Assembly (NCBI RefSeq): GCF_000737065.1
Contig: NZ_AQRC01000008.1
Span: forward strand, 62,001-126,000
Reading direction: 5' to 3'
Length of the DNA: 64,000 nt
Source of the DNA: Thioclava atlantica
GTDB lineage: Bacteria; Pseudomonadota; Alphaproteobacteria; Rhodobacterales; Rhodobacteraceae
In this document: piece by piece, positions 1-8,758 of the stretch
Position numbering within the stretch: the stretch's first letter is position 1
How the letters are laid out: every line of letters begins with the position of its first letter
Notes under the pieces: generated by a model
The model's input: the letters and a program-made list of their open reading frames with translations, nothing else
Told to the model about the DNA's origin: nothing
Databases searched by the model: none
Translations under genes and position numbers: made by a program

Positions 1-1432
1 CTTCCGTCGGGCCGACCACGGTCGATCCCGCCAGCGCGGCCTCTTCCTGCTGCGCGCTGGGGATCCAGAGCGCGGGCGCGTTGAAGACCGGCTCGCGCAC
101 CTCGGTTCCCTCGGGCAGGAAGTCGCGATTGTCGGCGATCAGGGCGAGCACGCGGTCGGGCATCAGCCGGTCGCGTGCCTGCTCCACCCCCTGGATACGG
201 ATACGGTACTGGCCGGGGCCGATCGTGGCGTCGTCGGTCAGCCGGATTTCGGGCAGGATCAGACCGTAACTCGCCGCGACGTGATTGCGCATATTGGCGA
301 TGCGCGAATCGAGCCCGGTCGCGGGATCGAGGGCCATCGCCACGAGGTCGGGGGCGAATTCGACATGGATATCGTCGATATCGAGCACGTCGCCCATCGA
401 TTTGCGCGCCGGCCGCGTGTCGGGGGCGGGCATCTTCATCGCCTCGCGCCGAGCCCGGGCCCGGGCCGCACGCTCCAGCAGGAAGGCGCAGCCCCCCAGC
501 AGCGCCGCGCCCATCATGAACGGCACGAAGGGCAGGCCCGGGACCAGCCCGAACAGCGCCATCAGAACGGCGACCGTGGTGAGCGCGGGCGGGTAGCGGC
601 CGAGCTGGCGGAACAGCTCGAAATCGGCCGAGCCCTTCGCGCCTCCGCGAGACAGCAGGATCGCGGCGGCGATCGAGATGATCACTGCGGGAAACTGGCT
701 GACCAGACCGTCGCCCACGGTCAGGATCGAATAGGTTTCCAGCGCACGGTCGAGCGGCATGCCATGCACGACCGTGCCGATGATGAGCCCCACCACGAGG
801 TTGAGAAGCGTGATCAGAAGCCCCGCCACGGCGTCGCCCTTGACGAATTTCGACGCGCCGTCGAGCGAGCCGAAAAAGGTGGTCTCGGCCTGTTCGCGTT
901 CGCGGCGTTCGCGCGCCTCGGCATGGTCGATGGCACCGGCATTCATGTCGCTGTCGATCGCGAGCTGCTTGCCCGGCATCGCGTCGAGCGCAAAGCGCGC
1001 GCCCACCTCCGCCATCCGGCCCGCGCCTTTCGTGATGACGATGAAATTGACGATCAGGATCACGCAGAACACGACGAGCCCGATCAGGACCGACCCGCTC
1101 ATGATGAATTGCGCGAAGCCCTCGATGACGCCGCCCGCCGCGCCTGTCCCGGTATGGCCCTGGCCGATGATCAGCTTCGTCGAGGTGACGTTGAGCGAGA
1201 GCCGCAGCATCAGCGAGGCGAGCAGGATCGTGGGAAAGGCCGAGAAATCGAGCGGCCGTTCGATGAAGAGGGTGACGGTGAAGATCAGGATGGCGAGCGC
1301 GAAGGAGCTTGCGAGACCGACATCGAGCACCCAGGCGGGCACCGGCAGGATCATCATCGCGATCACCGCCATCAGCGCGAGCGAGAGCAGGATCGTCGGC
1401 TGGAAGATCCGCCGGGCAAGAGGCGCTTGCAT
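1..1432 (-). CDS. flhA: Flagellar biosynthesis protein FlhA (C-terminus cut by window edge)
   Basis: FlhA is the multi-pass membrane subunit of the flagellar type III export gate; its cytosolic domain receives chaperone-substrate complexes. About 477 codons are visible of a family length near 690-700, so the distal cytosolic domain lies off the left edge. The N-terminal half shows hydrophobic segments and the hallmark FHIPEP region (VITKGAGRMAEVGARFALD, followed by AMPGKQ and DSDMNAG). The start is the ATG at 1432, which shares one base with the stop of the upstream lytic transglycosylase gene (TGATG). It is the last visible gene of the leftward flagellar operon. Identification is secure; only the 3' end is missing. 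Confidence 0.96.
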   Translation of the reverse strand, partial: MQAPLARRIFQPTILLSLALMAVIAMMILPVPAWVLDVGLASSFALAILIFTVTLFIERPLDFSAFPTILLASLMLRLSLNVTSTKLIIGQGHTGTGAAGGVIEGFAQFIMSGSVLIGLVVFCVILIVNFIVITKGAGRMAEVGARFALDAMPGKQLAIDSDMNAGAIDHAEARERREREQAETTFFGSLDGASKFVKGDAVAGLLITLLNLVVGLIIGTVVHGMPLDRALETYSILTVGDGLVSQFPAVIISIAAAILLSRGGAKGSADFELFRQLGRYPPALTTVAVLMALFGLVPGLPFVPFMMGAALLGGCAFLLERAARARARREAMKMPAPDTRPARKSMGDVLDIDDIHVEFAPDLVAMALDPATGLDSRIANMRNHVAASYGLILPEIRLTDDATIGPGQYRIRIQGVEQARDRLMPDRVLALIADNRDFLPEGTEVREPVFNAPALWIPSAQQEEAALAGSTVVGPTE

Positions 1433-2217
1433 CACGAGCCATCCCGCTTGGAGAGGGCGGCGGCGAAAAGCGAAGCGCCGGCAGCAGCGCCGAGCGGTGG
1501 CGCGGGGCCGCCTCCCTTGAGGAGCGGATAGCCGTTGCTGCGCTCCTTCCGGGGCGCGCTCGCGGCAGGCGGGCCGACGATATCGGGGATGTCGGGAATC
1601 GCCGCGGACGTCTGCGCCGTCGCGGCGAGCGCGATATCCTGTTCTCCGGCGGGCGCGGGCAAGCGGCCAGCCTGCGCGCCGAGCTTCGTCAGAAACCGCT
1701 CGAACCGCTGGGCGTATCGGTCCGCGAGCGCGCGCGTTCGGGAATGGTAGGCCCCTGCGGCGCGGCTCCAGTCACCGGTCTCGTGGTAGAGTTCCGTCAG
1801 GAAGCGCGCGGCATAGCGCGCGTTCACGAGCGGGTCGAACATCTCGTCGATCGAGGCGAAATGCCTGCCATGCCATTTGTAGTTGATCTGGAAGCAGCCG
1901 AGATCGAAGCTTCGCGCGCCCCGCTTGAACTCCTTGAAGACGTAGCGCAGCGCCTCGTCGCGGGTGTCGAACCAGTGGCCCTTTCCCTCCATGTTCACCG
2001 TCCAGGGCCAGGTTCGAAAGGCGTTCCCCTGCTTGCGCCCCGTTTCGTTGAGCGAGATCGCCTTGAGCACCGGGGCGGGAATGCCCGCTTCGGCGGCGAC
2101 GCGTTCGGCGACGCGGTCGCACAGCTCGAGAGTCTCGGTTCCGCGGGCAAGGGCGAGACAGGTGAAAAGCACCTGAAACACGACAGCGAGGAGCAGAAGC
2201 CGCCCGGATGAGGCCAT
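1432..2217 (-). CDS. Flagellum-associated lytic transglycosylase (SLT domain)
   Basis: This is a 261-residue exported protein. It has an N-terminal signal peptide (hydrophobic residues about 7-24) and an SLT/lysozyme-like domain around residues 30-190. The probable catalytic glutamate is E58 in the LNETG motif, and conserved core segments include GCFQINYKWHG and ARYAARFLTEL. Such enzymes cleave peptidoglycan so that the rod and motor can cross the wall. Location between flagellar genes supports a dedicated role like SltF of Rhodobacter, although the sequence alone does not prove it. The C-terminal tail (about 195-261) is low-complexity, rich in Ala and Pro. It is separated by 114 bases from the upstream gene and overlaps flhA by one base. 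Confidence 0.88.
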   Translation of the reverse strand: MASSGRLLLLAVVFQVLFTCLALARGTETLELCDRVAERVAAEAGIPAPVLKAISLNETGRKQGNAFRTWPWTVNMEGKGHWFDTRDEALRYVFKEFKRGARSFDLGCFQINYKWHGRHFASIDEMFDPLVNARYAARFLTELYHETGDWSRAAGAYHSRTRALADRYAQRFERFLTKLGAQAGRLPAPAGEQDIALAATAQTSAAIPDIPDIVGPPAASAPRKERSNGYPLLKGGGPAPPLGAAAGASLFAAALSKRDGS

Positions 2218-2331
2218 GGGTTTTCCCTTTGCATCGCAATTCTTGCGTAACCAGAGCTAGGCGTGAAACCTTGAGATTCGGTTGCCTTGCGAACGAAGAC
2301 GGATCGAATTCGGGCCGTTTCCCGCGTGTCG

Positions 2332-4638
2332 TCACGACCCGAGTCGATCGAGCAGCTCGCGCAGCGTCTCGCGTTCGGTGCGGCTGGTATCGAGAAGGTG
2401 TCTTGCGCGGGTGACCGGGCCGGCATGGTCGCTTGCCGGCTTGTCCGGTGTCGCGAAAATCTCGGTGAAGCGGGCGACGGCCGGATCGGAATTTTCGTTC
2501 GGCGCAATCCATGCCCCCGCTCGGCGCGATTCCTCGCGCGCGCGCACCTCGTCTGCGGCTTCGAGAAAGGCATCGCGGGCGCGAGCGTGCTGCCCGAGCC
2601 GCGCGAACGCCTCGGCCCGCAGGGTCAGGGCGATATCGTCGTCGAGCCCCTGCAAATGGGCCAGCGCTGCGGAAGGGTCCCGGTTCGCCTGCGCGGCGCG
2701 TGCGAGCAGGCGCCGATCCTCATCCCCGATGTCGGGCGCATGTTCGATCAGCTGCACCGCGCGGTCGGCCAGTCCGAGATCAAGCAGGCGTCCTGCCAGC
2801 GCGCTTCGGAGGGACGGGTCGGCGACCGCGATCTCGATGCGGTCGCGATAGGCGAACACCGTTCGCAAAAAGAGCGCGTCGTCGGGATGGACCGACAGGA
2901 GCGCGACGAGCCGGTCCGCCGTGTCGCGTGTTTCGGCCGCATCGGGATCGATCGCGGCGTCGCGCAGATGGGCGAATCCCTTGTCGAACTCGCCCGAAGA
3001 TCCATAGCCGAGTGCGGCCGCACGCAGCAGATCGGCGGCCTGCGGATCGCCGGCCAGCTCGAAGGCGAGTTCCTCGGCGCTGGCGATGAGATCCCGCTCC
3101 ACCACCTCCTGCGCGGTGAGCCGCTGTTCGATCAGGAGCAGGAGCGTGTCGACGGATTCGGGTCTTCGGGCGTCGACGACATCGCGCAACGTCTCGCGCA
3201 TCTCGGGCGCGGCGGGATCTAAAGCGACGCGGGCCGCCACGAGGTCGAGCGCCTCGTGGTCCTCGCCGGTGATGCGCGCGAGCTGCGGCTGGAGCGAGCG
3301 GGCGACATCCGCGGCCCCGAGGACGAGCAGCTTTTCGACGAGGCGCGGGCCGATCGCCTGACGCAGTGGCGGAGGCAGTGCGCCATAACCGCGCTGGATC
3401 GCCGCGAAATTCACCTCCGGTTTCTCGGGCAACGGATCGGCTCCGAGCAGCGCCCAGAGCGCGACCGGACCATCACAGGGGGTCAGCCTCACCTCGGACA
3501 TCGCGGCTGCGGTCGCGTCGTCATCGAGGATCGCGGCCAGATAGGCCAGTGTGTCGCGCTGAGCATCCGGTTCGGCCATGTCCTGCAGCACCGCGCGTGC
3601 CTCGGCGCCGAAGCCGAAGGCGAGATAGGTGCGCGCAAGGTCCAGAACCTTGTCCTGCCGGGGGGTGTCGAACTCGCCCAGCAGGCCCTGCCGCGCCTCC
3701 GCCAGATGGGCGGGCATGGAGCGGCCGTCCATCCAGGGGCCGAAATCCAGCAGGGCATCGGGCGGACATTCGCGATCTCCGGTGCCGGCCGAGCTTGCAA
3801 GGTTGTCCTGATCGCGATCGATGGCGGTGAGCGAACGAAAGGGGATGTGATCGGGAGGGGCCGAGGCCGAGGCCGTCTGACCGTCGGGCACGGGCGAAAT
3901 CTCCGCCTCATGCGCTTGTCGCGAAGGCCCTTTTCCCTCCGCCGCAGCCGCGCCCCGGTCCACTTCGACCAATCCCTGGGCGGCGGCGCGTGCCAGTTGC
4001 GCGAGCAGAGCTGCCTCGACTTCCGCGACACGCGGGTCGGGCGTGTCCACTTCCGGAAGGCTCAGGGGGGTATCCGCGGTCTCGTGCCGGGGAAAAGGCT
4101 GGGCCAGCAGTTGAGGCTGATCGCGGGCGCCATGACCGAGCGGGGCGAGATCGCGCCAGAACAGGTCGAAATCCGCGGGCGGTTCTTCAGGACCGGGAAG
4201 GGCCGGGCCGGGCGGGGGAGGGCGCGCGGGCGTGGGCTGAACGGCCTCGGGCTCGACCGTCTTGAGGTCGCGGCGGGGGCGCGGCAGAGGTGCGGTGCGA
4301 AAGTCGATGACCAGGCGGTTGTCATGCAGCAGAACGGCCTCCGCCCGGATCGCGACGGCCGTGCGGAAAAGAAGCCCCCCCTCTTTGGCGGGATCTACCG
4401 CGAGGAGGCGGGTCTTCGGGATTCGCTCGAAGATGCCGCCGATCCGGAAATCCGCCTCCCTGGCGCTGGTGCTCAGAAGATATCCCTCTGGAGTGCGCGC
4501 GAGTGACCAGTCCGTGCCTGCGGGAAGCGGTAAGACAAGACGCGAGAACCCCGCATGTTCGCCGGAGCGTATCGTGATCGGAGCCGCGAGCGCCGGCGCG
4601 GCGAGCAGGGTCAGAAAAAGGGCGAGCCGCGCGATCAT
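2332..4638 (-). CDS. Large exported helical-repeat protein in the flagellar operon (MotC-like candidate)
   Basis: This 768-residue protein begins MIARLALFLTLLAAPALA, a clear signal peptide. Residues about 20-115 are beta-rich and begin ITIRSGEHAGFSRLVLPLP, reminiscent of AMIN-like domains. A Pro-rich linker (about 115-180) follows. From about residue 270 to the end it is Ala/Leu/Asp-rich helical sequence resembling degenerate tetratricopeptide repeats (for example DLARTYLAFGFGAEARAVL). The ATG at 4638 overlaps the motA stop (ATGA). The frame stays open upstream to 5292, but only as antisense-like sequence over motA, so the short form is chosen. I do not recognise a named family. Position after motA and near a MotE-like gene suggests a periplasmic motor component comparable to rhizobial MotC; this is inference from context only. 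Confidence 0.8.
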   Translation of the reverse strand: MIARLALFLTLLAAPALAAPITIRSGEHAGFSRLVLPLPAGTDWSLARTPEGYLLSTSAREADFRIGGIFERIPKTRLLAVDPAKEGGLLFRTAVAIRAEAVLLHDNRLVIDFRTAPLPRPRRDLKTVEPEAVQPTPARPPPPGPALPGPEEPPADFDLFWRDLAPLGHGARDQPQLLAQPFPRHETADTPLSLPEVDTPDPRVAEVEAALLAQLARAAAQGLVEVDRGAAAAEGKGPSRQAHEAEISPVPDGQTASASAPPDHIPFRSLTAIDRDQDNLASSAGTGDRECPPDALLDFGPWMDGRSMPAHLAEARQGLLGEFDTPRQDKVLDLARTYLAFGFGAEARAVLQDMAEPDAQRDTLAYLAAILDDDATAAAMSEVRLTPCDGPVALWALLGADPLPEKPEVNFAAIQRGYGALPPPLRQAIGPRLVEKLLVLGAADVARSLQPQLARITGEDHEALDLVAARVALDPAAPEMRETLRDVVDARRPESVDTLLLLIEQRLTAQEVVERDLIASAEELAFELAGDPQAADLLRAAALGYGSSGEFDKGFAHLRDAAIDPDAAETRDTADRLVALLSVHPDDALFLRTVFAYRDRIEIAVADPSLRSALAGRLLDLGLADRAVQLIEHAPDIGDEDRRLLARAAQANRDPSAALAHLQGLDDDIALTLRAEAFARLGQHARARDAFLEAADEVRAREESRRAGAWIAPNENSDPAVARFTEIFATPDKPASDHAGPVTRARHLLDTSRTERETLRELLDRLGS

Positions 4639-5504
4639 GCGGGCTCCGATTTCACCGATTTGAGTGCTTCTTCGAGGGCGGCGAAACTCGGGCGGATATG
4701 GTGAGGGGTATTCTGCCGCCCGACCTCGATGCAGATATTGGTCGCATGATTGTGCAGATTGGCCACCAGAACTTCCCGGATCAGCTTGTAGAACTGACTG
4801 TCCTCGTCGATCACCGCCTTCATCCGCGAGGCGAAGGGGGCGATGAACCCGTAGGAGAGGAACACGCCGAGAAACGTCCCGACCAGCGCGCCGCCGATCA
4901 TCTTGCCGAGGATTTCTGGCGGCTGGTCGATCGAGCCCATCGTCTTGATCACGCCCAGCACTGCGGCGACGATCCCGAGCGCGGGCATCGCATCCGCGAC
5001 CGATTGCATGGCATGGCTCGAATGCATCGCGTGCTGGTAATTGGCCTCCAGCTGCTTGTCGATCACCTCCTCCACCTGCATCGGATCGTCGTAATTCATC
5101 GAGGCCGAGCGCATGGTGTCGCAGATGATGTCGACCGCGGCGTGATCGGCGAGGATCTTGGGATATTTTCCGAAGATGGTGGAGCTTTCGGGGGCCTCGA
5201 TATGCTCCTCGATCGCCACCGGGTTCTGCCGGGCGAGGCGGATCAGCTCGAACAGCAGGCATAGCAGATCGCGGTAATCGTCGGGTTTCCATTTCGGCCC
5301 CTTGAAGACCTTTCCGACATCCTTGAGCGTGTGCTTGATCGAGGCCATGTCGTTTGCCAGAACGAACGCGCCTGTCGCCGCGCCCCCGATCATGATCATC
5401 TCGAAGGGCAGGGATTTGAGGATGATCCCCATCTTGCCCCCGGCTGCCATATAGCCGCCGAACACCATCGCGAAGATGATGACGATTCCGATGATGCCGA
5501 TCAT
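4635..5504 (-). CDS. motA: Flagellar motor stator protein MotA
   Basis: MotA is the inner-membrane stator subunit that, with MotB, couples ion flow to flagellar rotation. The 289-residue protein begins MIGIIGIVIIFAMVFGGYMA. It has the expected four hydrophobic segments (about 1-22, 34-52, 170-190, 200-222) and a large cytoplasmic loop between the second and third. The family signature around AMPALGIVAAVLGVIKTMG and GGALVGTFLGVFLSYGF is intact. Length matches the family. It is 63 bases downstream of the MotE-like gene and overlaps the next gene by four bases. No motB is adjacent, so the partner must lie elsewhere. Confidence 0.96.
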   Translation of the reverse strand: MIGIIGIVIIFAMVFGGYMAAGGKMGIILKSLPFEMIMIGGAATGAFVLANDMASIKHTLKDVGKVFKGPKWKPDDYRDLLCLLFELIRLARQNPVAIEEHIEAPESSTIFGKYPKILADHAAVDIICDTMRSASMNYDDPMQVEEVIDKQLEANYQHAMHSSHAMQSVADAMPALGIVAAVLGVIKTMGSIDQPPEILGKMIGGALVGTFLGVFLSYGFIAPFASRMKAVIDEDSQFYKLIREVLVANLHNHATNICIEVGRQNTPHHIRPSFAALEEALKSVKSEPA

Positions 5505-5567
5505 GAAGCCCTCTTGGATGGTCGCGCTCGAGCTTGCGCGATTCTGCTTAAGAAAAGGCCAACAGGA

Positions 5568-6158
5568 TCAGTCGCTCGGGGCGGCGGCGTTGCGCCCCGC
5601 CATCAGCACGCTGATCGTGTAGGCGATCTTCGGATCAAGGCTTTCCATCACCGCGGCCGCGGCGTCGGGGCGCATCCGGCCGAGGAAACCGGCGGCGAAT
5701 TCGGGGGCCATTTCGGCAAAGAGCGGCGCCGCCTGCTTGGGCTTCATGTTTTCGTAAAGGGCGACAAGCCGCGCCACATCCTCTTCCGCGGCGCGATCGG
5801 CTATGGCGACGGTCCGCGCCAGTTCCTGCTCCGCGGCGACGAGATCCTTCAACCGCGCCCCGAGCCGTTTCTCCGCCAGAACCTGTGCGCTTCGGCGGTC
5901 GTTCAAGAGATCTTCCTGTTCGATGAGCCGGGCCTCGCGTTTGCGCAGATCCTCGAGCAGCGCCATCACGCCCGGTTCTGCGACGCATTCGCTTGCGGGT
6001 CCGGGCGCGGCGGGCTTGGCCTCCGTGGCCCGAGCGCTCGCGCCGATCTCGACCGCGCGCAGCCCGCCCGAGAGGAGAAAGAGGCCGGCGATGATCCACA
6101 GGGCGCCACGCCCGAGCCGAAACCGCCTCTTGCGGTGGGGGGCGCCGCCCCGGCTCAT
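5568..6158 (-). CDS. MotE-like protein (membrane anchor, coiled coil, MgtE-N-like domain)
   Basis: The 196-residue protein has a basic N-terminus and one transmembrane or uncleaved signal segment (about 18-35). A charged helical coiled coil follows (about 65-125: LRKREARLIEQEDLL onward), then a C-terminal MgtE-N-like domain (about 128-188: YENMKPKQAAPLFAEM, FLGRMRPDAAAAVMESLD). This is the architecture of MotE, which in Sinorhizobium is described as a periplasmic chaperone for MotC. Here it lies upstream of motA and the exported repeat protein. Its ATG overlaps the stop of the preceding 117-residue gene. Function by analogy only. Confidence 0.82.
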   Translation of the reverse strand: MSRGGAPHRKRRFRLGRGALWIIAGLFLLSGGLRAVEIGASARATEAKPAAPGPASECVAEPGVMALLEDLRKREARLIEQEDLLNDRRSAQVLAEKRLGARLKDLVAAEQELARTVAIADRAAEEDVARLVALYENMKPKQAAPLFAEMAPEFAAGFLGRMRPDAAAAVMESLDPKIAYTISVLMAGRNAAAPSD

Positions 6159-6508
6159 TCCGCCGCCTCCATCGGCGCGGGCCTGGGCCGCCGGCGCAGG
6201 CCGCGACGGCGCGGTTCGCCCGCCTCGGGAAGATCATGGAGCGAGGCCAGCAGCAATTCGAGCTTCTCCGCCCCCTGCTCGGCGCGTTCGGTGAGTGTGC
6301 GCAGCTCGCGTTCGGAGCCGGAGGCCGTGGCCTGCGCCCTTTCGAGCGCGCGTGTCATGTCATCGACCTGGGCCGAGAGCACCGCGATCGCCCCGCCCAT
6401 CCCGTTTTCAAGCTGATTGAAGCGCTTCAGCCGCCGCGCCAGCACGAAGCAATAGGCGGCGGCGGCGAGCGCGGCAGCGACGAGCACGAAATCTGCGGCA
6501 AACTGCAT
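6155..6508 (-). CDS. Small membrane-anchored coiled-coil protein of flagellar locus
   Basis: The 117-residue protein has one N-terminal transmembrane segment (about 5-24) followed by a basic stretch (ARRLKRFNQLE) and a heptad-like helix (about 35-90) rich in Ala, Glu and Leu. The C-terminus is very basic (RRRGLRRRPRP). It resembles the DUF6468-type proteins that recur in alphaproteobacterial flagellar loci, but I cannot confirm that assignment. It sits between fliL (11 bases upstream) and the MotE-like gene (4-base overlap), so it is co-transcribed with the motor genes. No catalytic motif is visible. Confidence 0.75.
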   Translation of the reverse strand: MQFAADFVLVAAALAAAAYCFVLARRLKRFNQLENGMGGAIAVLSAQVDDMTRALERAQATASGSERELRTLTERAEQGAEKLELLLASLHDLPEAGEPRRRGLRRRPRPAPMEAAE

Positions 6509-6519
6509 CCCGGCCTCCG

Positions 6520-7047
6520 TCAGTTCAGAACGAATTCGATGATGAGGAGGTCGCGCACGCGCCCATCCCCCGCGACCAGTCGGATCCGCCGCAGCATCTG
6601 TGCCCGCAGCCGCATCATCGCGGTCGGCTCCTCGAGCAGGTGCACATCGACTGCCCGCAGATAGCCGTTGAGCACATCCATCACCCGCGGCTTGAGATGC
6701 TCGACATCCGCCTCATAGGCCTTGGGCACTTCGAGTTGGGCGACGAAGCGCAGATGCCGCGCCCCCGCATCCTTGAGCGAGATCGTCAGCGGCTCGAGCG
6801 GGACATAGGCGATATCGGGCAGCGGATCGGCCTCATGCGCGTCATGACCGCTCGCCGCATCTTCCTTCGCTGCATGCGGCAGAACCTTGCCCGAATAGAC
6901 CGCATAGAACCCGCCGCCGCCGAGCAGAAGCATCAGCACCACGCCGATCAGGAACGGCAGTTTCGATTTCTTCGGTTGCGGCGCCTCCGCGCCCGCATCT
7001 TCCGCGACAGCCATGGTCTCACCGGTTTCTTCCGTCGAGACCGGCAT
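6520..7047 (-). CDS. fliL: Flagellar basal body-associated protein FliL
   Basis: FliL is a single-pass inner-membrane protein that surrounds or supports the stator and affects motor torque. This 175-residue protein has a short acidic cytoplasmic tail, a transmembrane segment (about 31-50: PFLIGVVLMLLLGGGGFYAVY) and a periplasmic domain. That domain ends in the typical FliL region (HLKPRVMDVLNGYLRAVDV, then RIRLVAGDGRVRDLLIIEFVLN). The ATG at 7047 is used here; an internal ATG at 7014 is a possible alternative start. It is the first gene of the leftward operon and diverges from fliF across a region with a CtrA-like site. Confidence 0.93.
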   Translation of the reverse strand: MPVSTEETGETMAVAEDAGAEAPQPKKSKLPFLIGVVLMLLLGGGGFYAVYSGKVLPHAAKEDAASGHDAHEADPLPDIAYVPLEPLTISLKDAGARHLRFVAQLEVPKAYEADVEHLKPRVMDVLNGYLRAVDVHLLEEPTAMMRLRAQMLRRIRLVAGDGRVRDLLIIEFVLN

Positions 7048-7060
7048 AACCCGGAACCGA

Positions 7061-7075
7061 CTAACCGATTGTTAA
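7061..7075. promoter_or_regulatory. CtrA-like binding site between fliL and fliF
   Basis: The sequence CTAA-N7-TTAA (reverse strand TTAA-N7-TTAG) differs by one base from the CtrA consensus TTAA-N7-TTAA. It sits in the 91-base divergent region between the fliL and fliF starts. CtrA activates flagellar genes in many alphaproteobacteria. One mismatched short motif can occur by chance, so its position is the main support. Confidence 0.5.
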
Positions 7076-7138
7076 GAGCCCTGCGGGAAAGTGGGCCCCG
7101 GACGTCCGGGCAGAATGCCTGAAGTCAGGAGGTGCGTC

Positions 7139-8758
7139 TTGCAACAGCTTTTCGGTGCCTGGCAGGCGCTCGACACGCGCAGGAAGCTGTCCGCGGTGGC
7201 GGCCGGTTTGGCGATGCTCGCGACGCTTCTCGCGATCTCGGCGATCGCGTCCAAGCCCGGGATGGCCCTGCTCTATGCGGGTCTAGAGGGCGCGGAATCG
7301 GGAGAGGTCATTGCGGCGCTCGAGCAGCGCGGCGCGCAATACGAGGCGCGCGGCACGTCGATCTATGTCGAGGCGGCGCAGCGCGACGCGCTGCGCATGA
7401 CGCTCGCCTCCGAGGGGCTGCCCGCGACGGGCGCGGCGGGCTACGAGCTGCTCGATTCGCTCTCGGGTTTCGGGACGACATCGCAGATGTTCGATGCCGC
7501 CTACTGGCGCGCGAAGGAAGGGGAACTCGCGCGCACCATCGCGGCGGTGCCCGCGATTCGCGCGGCGCGGGTTCATATCGCGCATCCCGAGTCTCGTCCC
7601 TTCCGCTCCGATCTGCGGCCGACGGCCTCCGTCACCCTGACCGCCGCCTCGGGCGGGATCGGTGCGGCGCAGGCCAAGGCGGTGCGCTATCTCGTGGCCT
7701 CTGCGGTCACCGGAATGACGCCCGACGAGGTGTCGGTGATCGACACCGCCCGCGGGCTGGTTCCGCTGACGGGCCAGCCCGGGGCGGAAACCGCCGGGGA
7801 GGACCGCGCGAGCGCGCTCAAACGCAATGTGGAGCGCTTGCTCGAGGCCCGCGTCGGCCCCGGCAATGCGGTGGTCGAGCTTGCGCTCGAGACGGTCACC
7901 GAACGCGAGGCGATCACCGAGCGGCGCTTCGATCCCGACGGTCGCGTCGCGATCTCCACCGACACTCAGGAAAGTTCGAAGAAATCCGACGCAAGCGATC
8001 CGGCCGCGGTCACGGTCGCTTCCAACCTGCCGGAAAAGAACGGCGCCGATGGCGGCCGCTCGCAAAGCCAGACCAGCGAAACCCGCGCGCGCACCAATTT
8101 CGAGGTCTCCGAGACGCGGCGCGAAGTGGTCCGTACGCCGGGTGCGATCAAGCGTCTGAGCGTGGCGGTGCTGGTCGATGGCGTCACCGATCCCGGGTCG
8201 GATGGCACGACCAGCTGGCAGCCCCGCTCCGACGCGGAATTGGCCGACCTGCGCGAGCTGGTGGCCTCGGCGGTCGGTCTCGACGAGGGGCGGGGCGATG
8301 TCATCACCCTGCGCTCGATGCAGTTCGAGCCGTTGCCGGAGGCGGGGAGCGCGGCCGCCGGGGGGCTCCTGGGGGCGATGCCGCTCGATCTCACGCGGCT
8401 GATCCAAATCGCCGTGCTCGCCGTGGTCGCACTCGTGCTGGGCCTGTTCGTCCTGCGCCCGCTCCTGATGCAGCGTGGCCGGGCGCCGGGCGCAGACCTC
8501 TCGCCGCCCGCCCCTGAAGACGCCGCCACTCAGGCGCTGACCGGCGAGATCGACGACGGGGACCTGCCCGAGATGAACATGCAGGTCGTGTCGGATTTCG
8601 ATATTGGCGATCTTCCGATGCAGATGGGGGGCGATTTCGATTTCGAACGTCCCGCCGATCCGGTCGAACGACTCAAGCGGATGATCGAGGCGCGGCAGGC
8701 GGAAACGGTCGAGATCCTGCGCAGCTGGATGGATGAGAGCGGGGAGAAGGCGCGATGA
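7139..8758 (+). CDS. fliF: Flagellar MS-ring protein FliF
   Basis: FliF forms the MS ring that anchors the rotor and houses the export gate. The 539-residue protein begins with a TTG codon at 7139. The choice rests on a strong AGGAGG at 7127-7132, six bases upstream, and on the resulting N-terminus (QQLFGAWQALD), which looks like other FliF starts. Upstream in-frame ATG 7115 and GTG 7091 lack a comparable site. It has a transmembrane segment at about 17-38, YscJ/FliF ring-building domains (about 40-240), a long polar periplasmic loop, and a second transmembrane segment at about 418-440. The acidic C-terminal tail should contact FliG. The stop overlaps the fliH start. Confidence 0.93.
   Translation: MQQLFGAWQALDTRRKLSAVAAGLAMLATLLAISAIASKPGMALLYAGLEGAESGEVIAALEQRGAQYEARGTSIYVEAAQRDALRMTLASEGLPATGAAGYELLDSLSGFGTTSQMFDAAYWRAKEGELARTIAAVPAIRAARVHIAHPESRPFRSDLRPTASVTLTAASGGIGAAQAKAVRYLVASAVTGMTPDEVSVIDTARGLVPLTGQPGAETAGEDRASALKRNVERLLEARVGPGNAVVELALETVTEREAITERRFDPDGRVAISTDTQESSKKSDASDPAAVTVASNLPEKNGADGGRSQSQTSETRARTNFEVSETRREVVRTPGAIKRLSVAVLVDGVTDPGSDGTTSWQPRSDAELADLRELVASAVGLDEGRGDVITLRSMQFEPLPEAGSAAAGGLLGAMPLDLTRLIQIAVLAVVALVLGLFVLRPLLMQRGRAPGADLSPPAPEDAATQALTGEIDDGDLPEMNMQVVSDFDIGDLPMQMGGDFDFERPADPVERLKRMIEARQAETVEILRSWMDESGEKAR

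Noticed and set aside
281-1531. Forward-strand frame across the start of the window
   Set aside because: It is antisense to flhA, whose reverse-strand translation shows the FHIPEP signature.
4639-5292. Upstream extension of the exported repeat protein reading through motA
   Set aside because: The extension is low-complexity out-of-frame sequence over motA. The ATG at 4638 gives a signal peptide and a 4-base overlap with motA.
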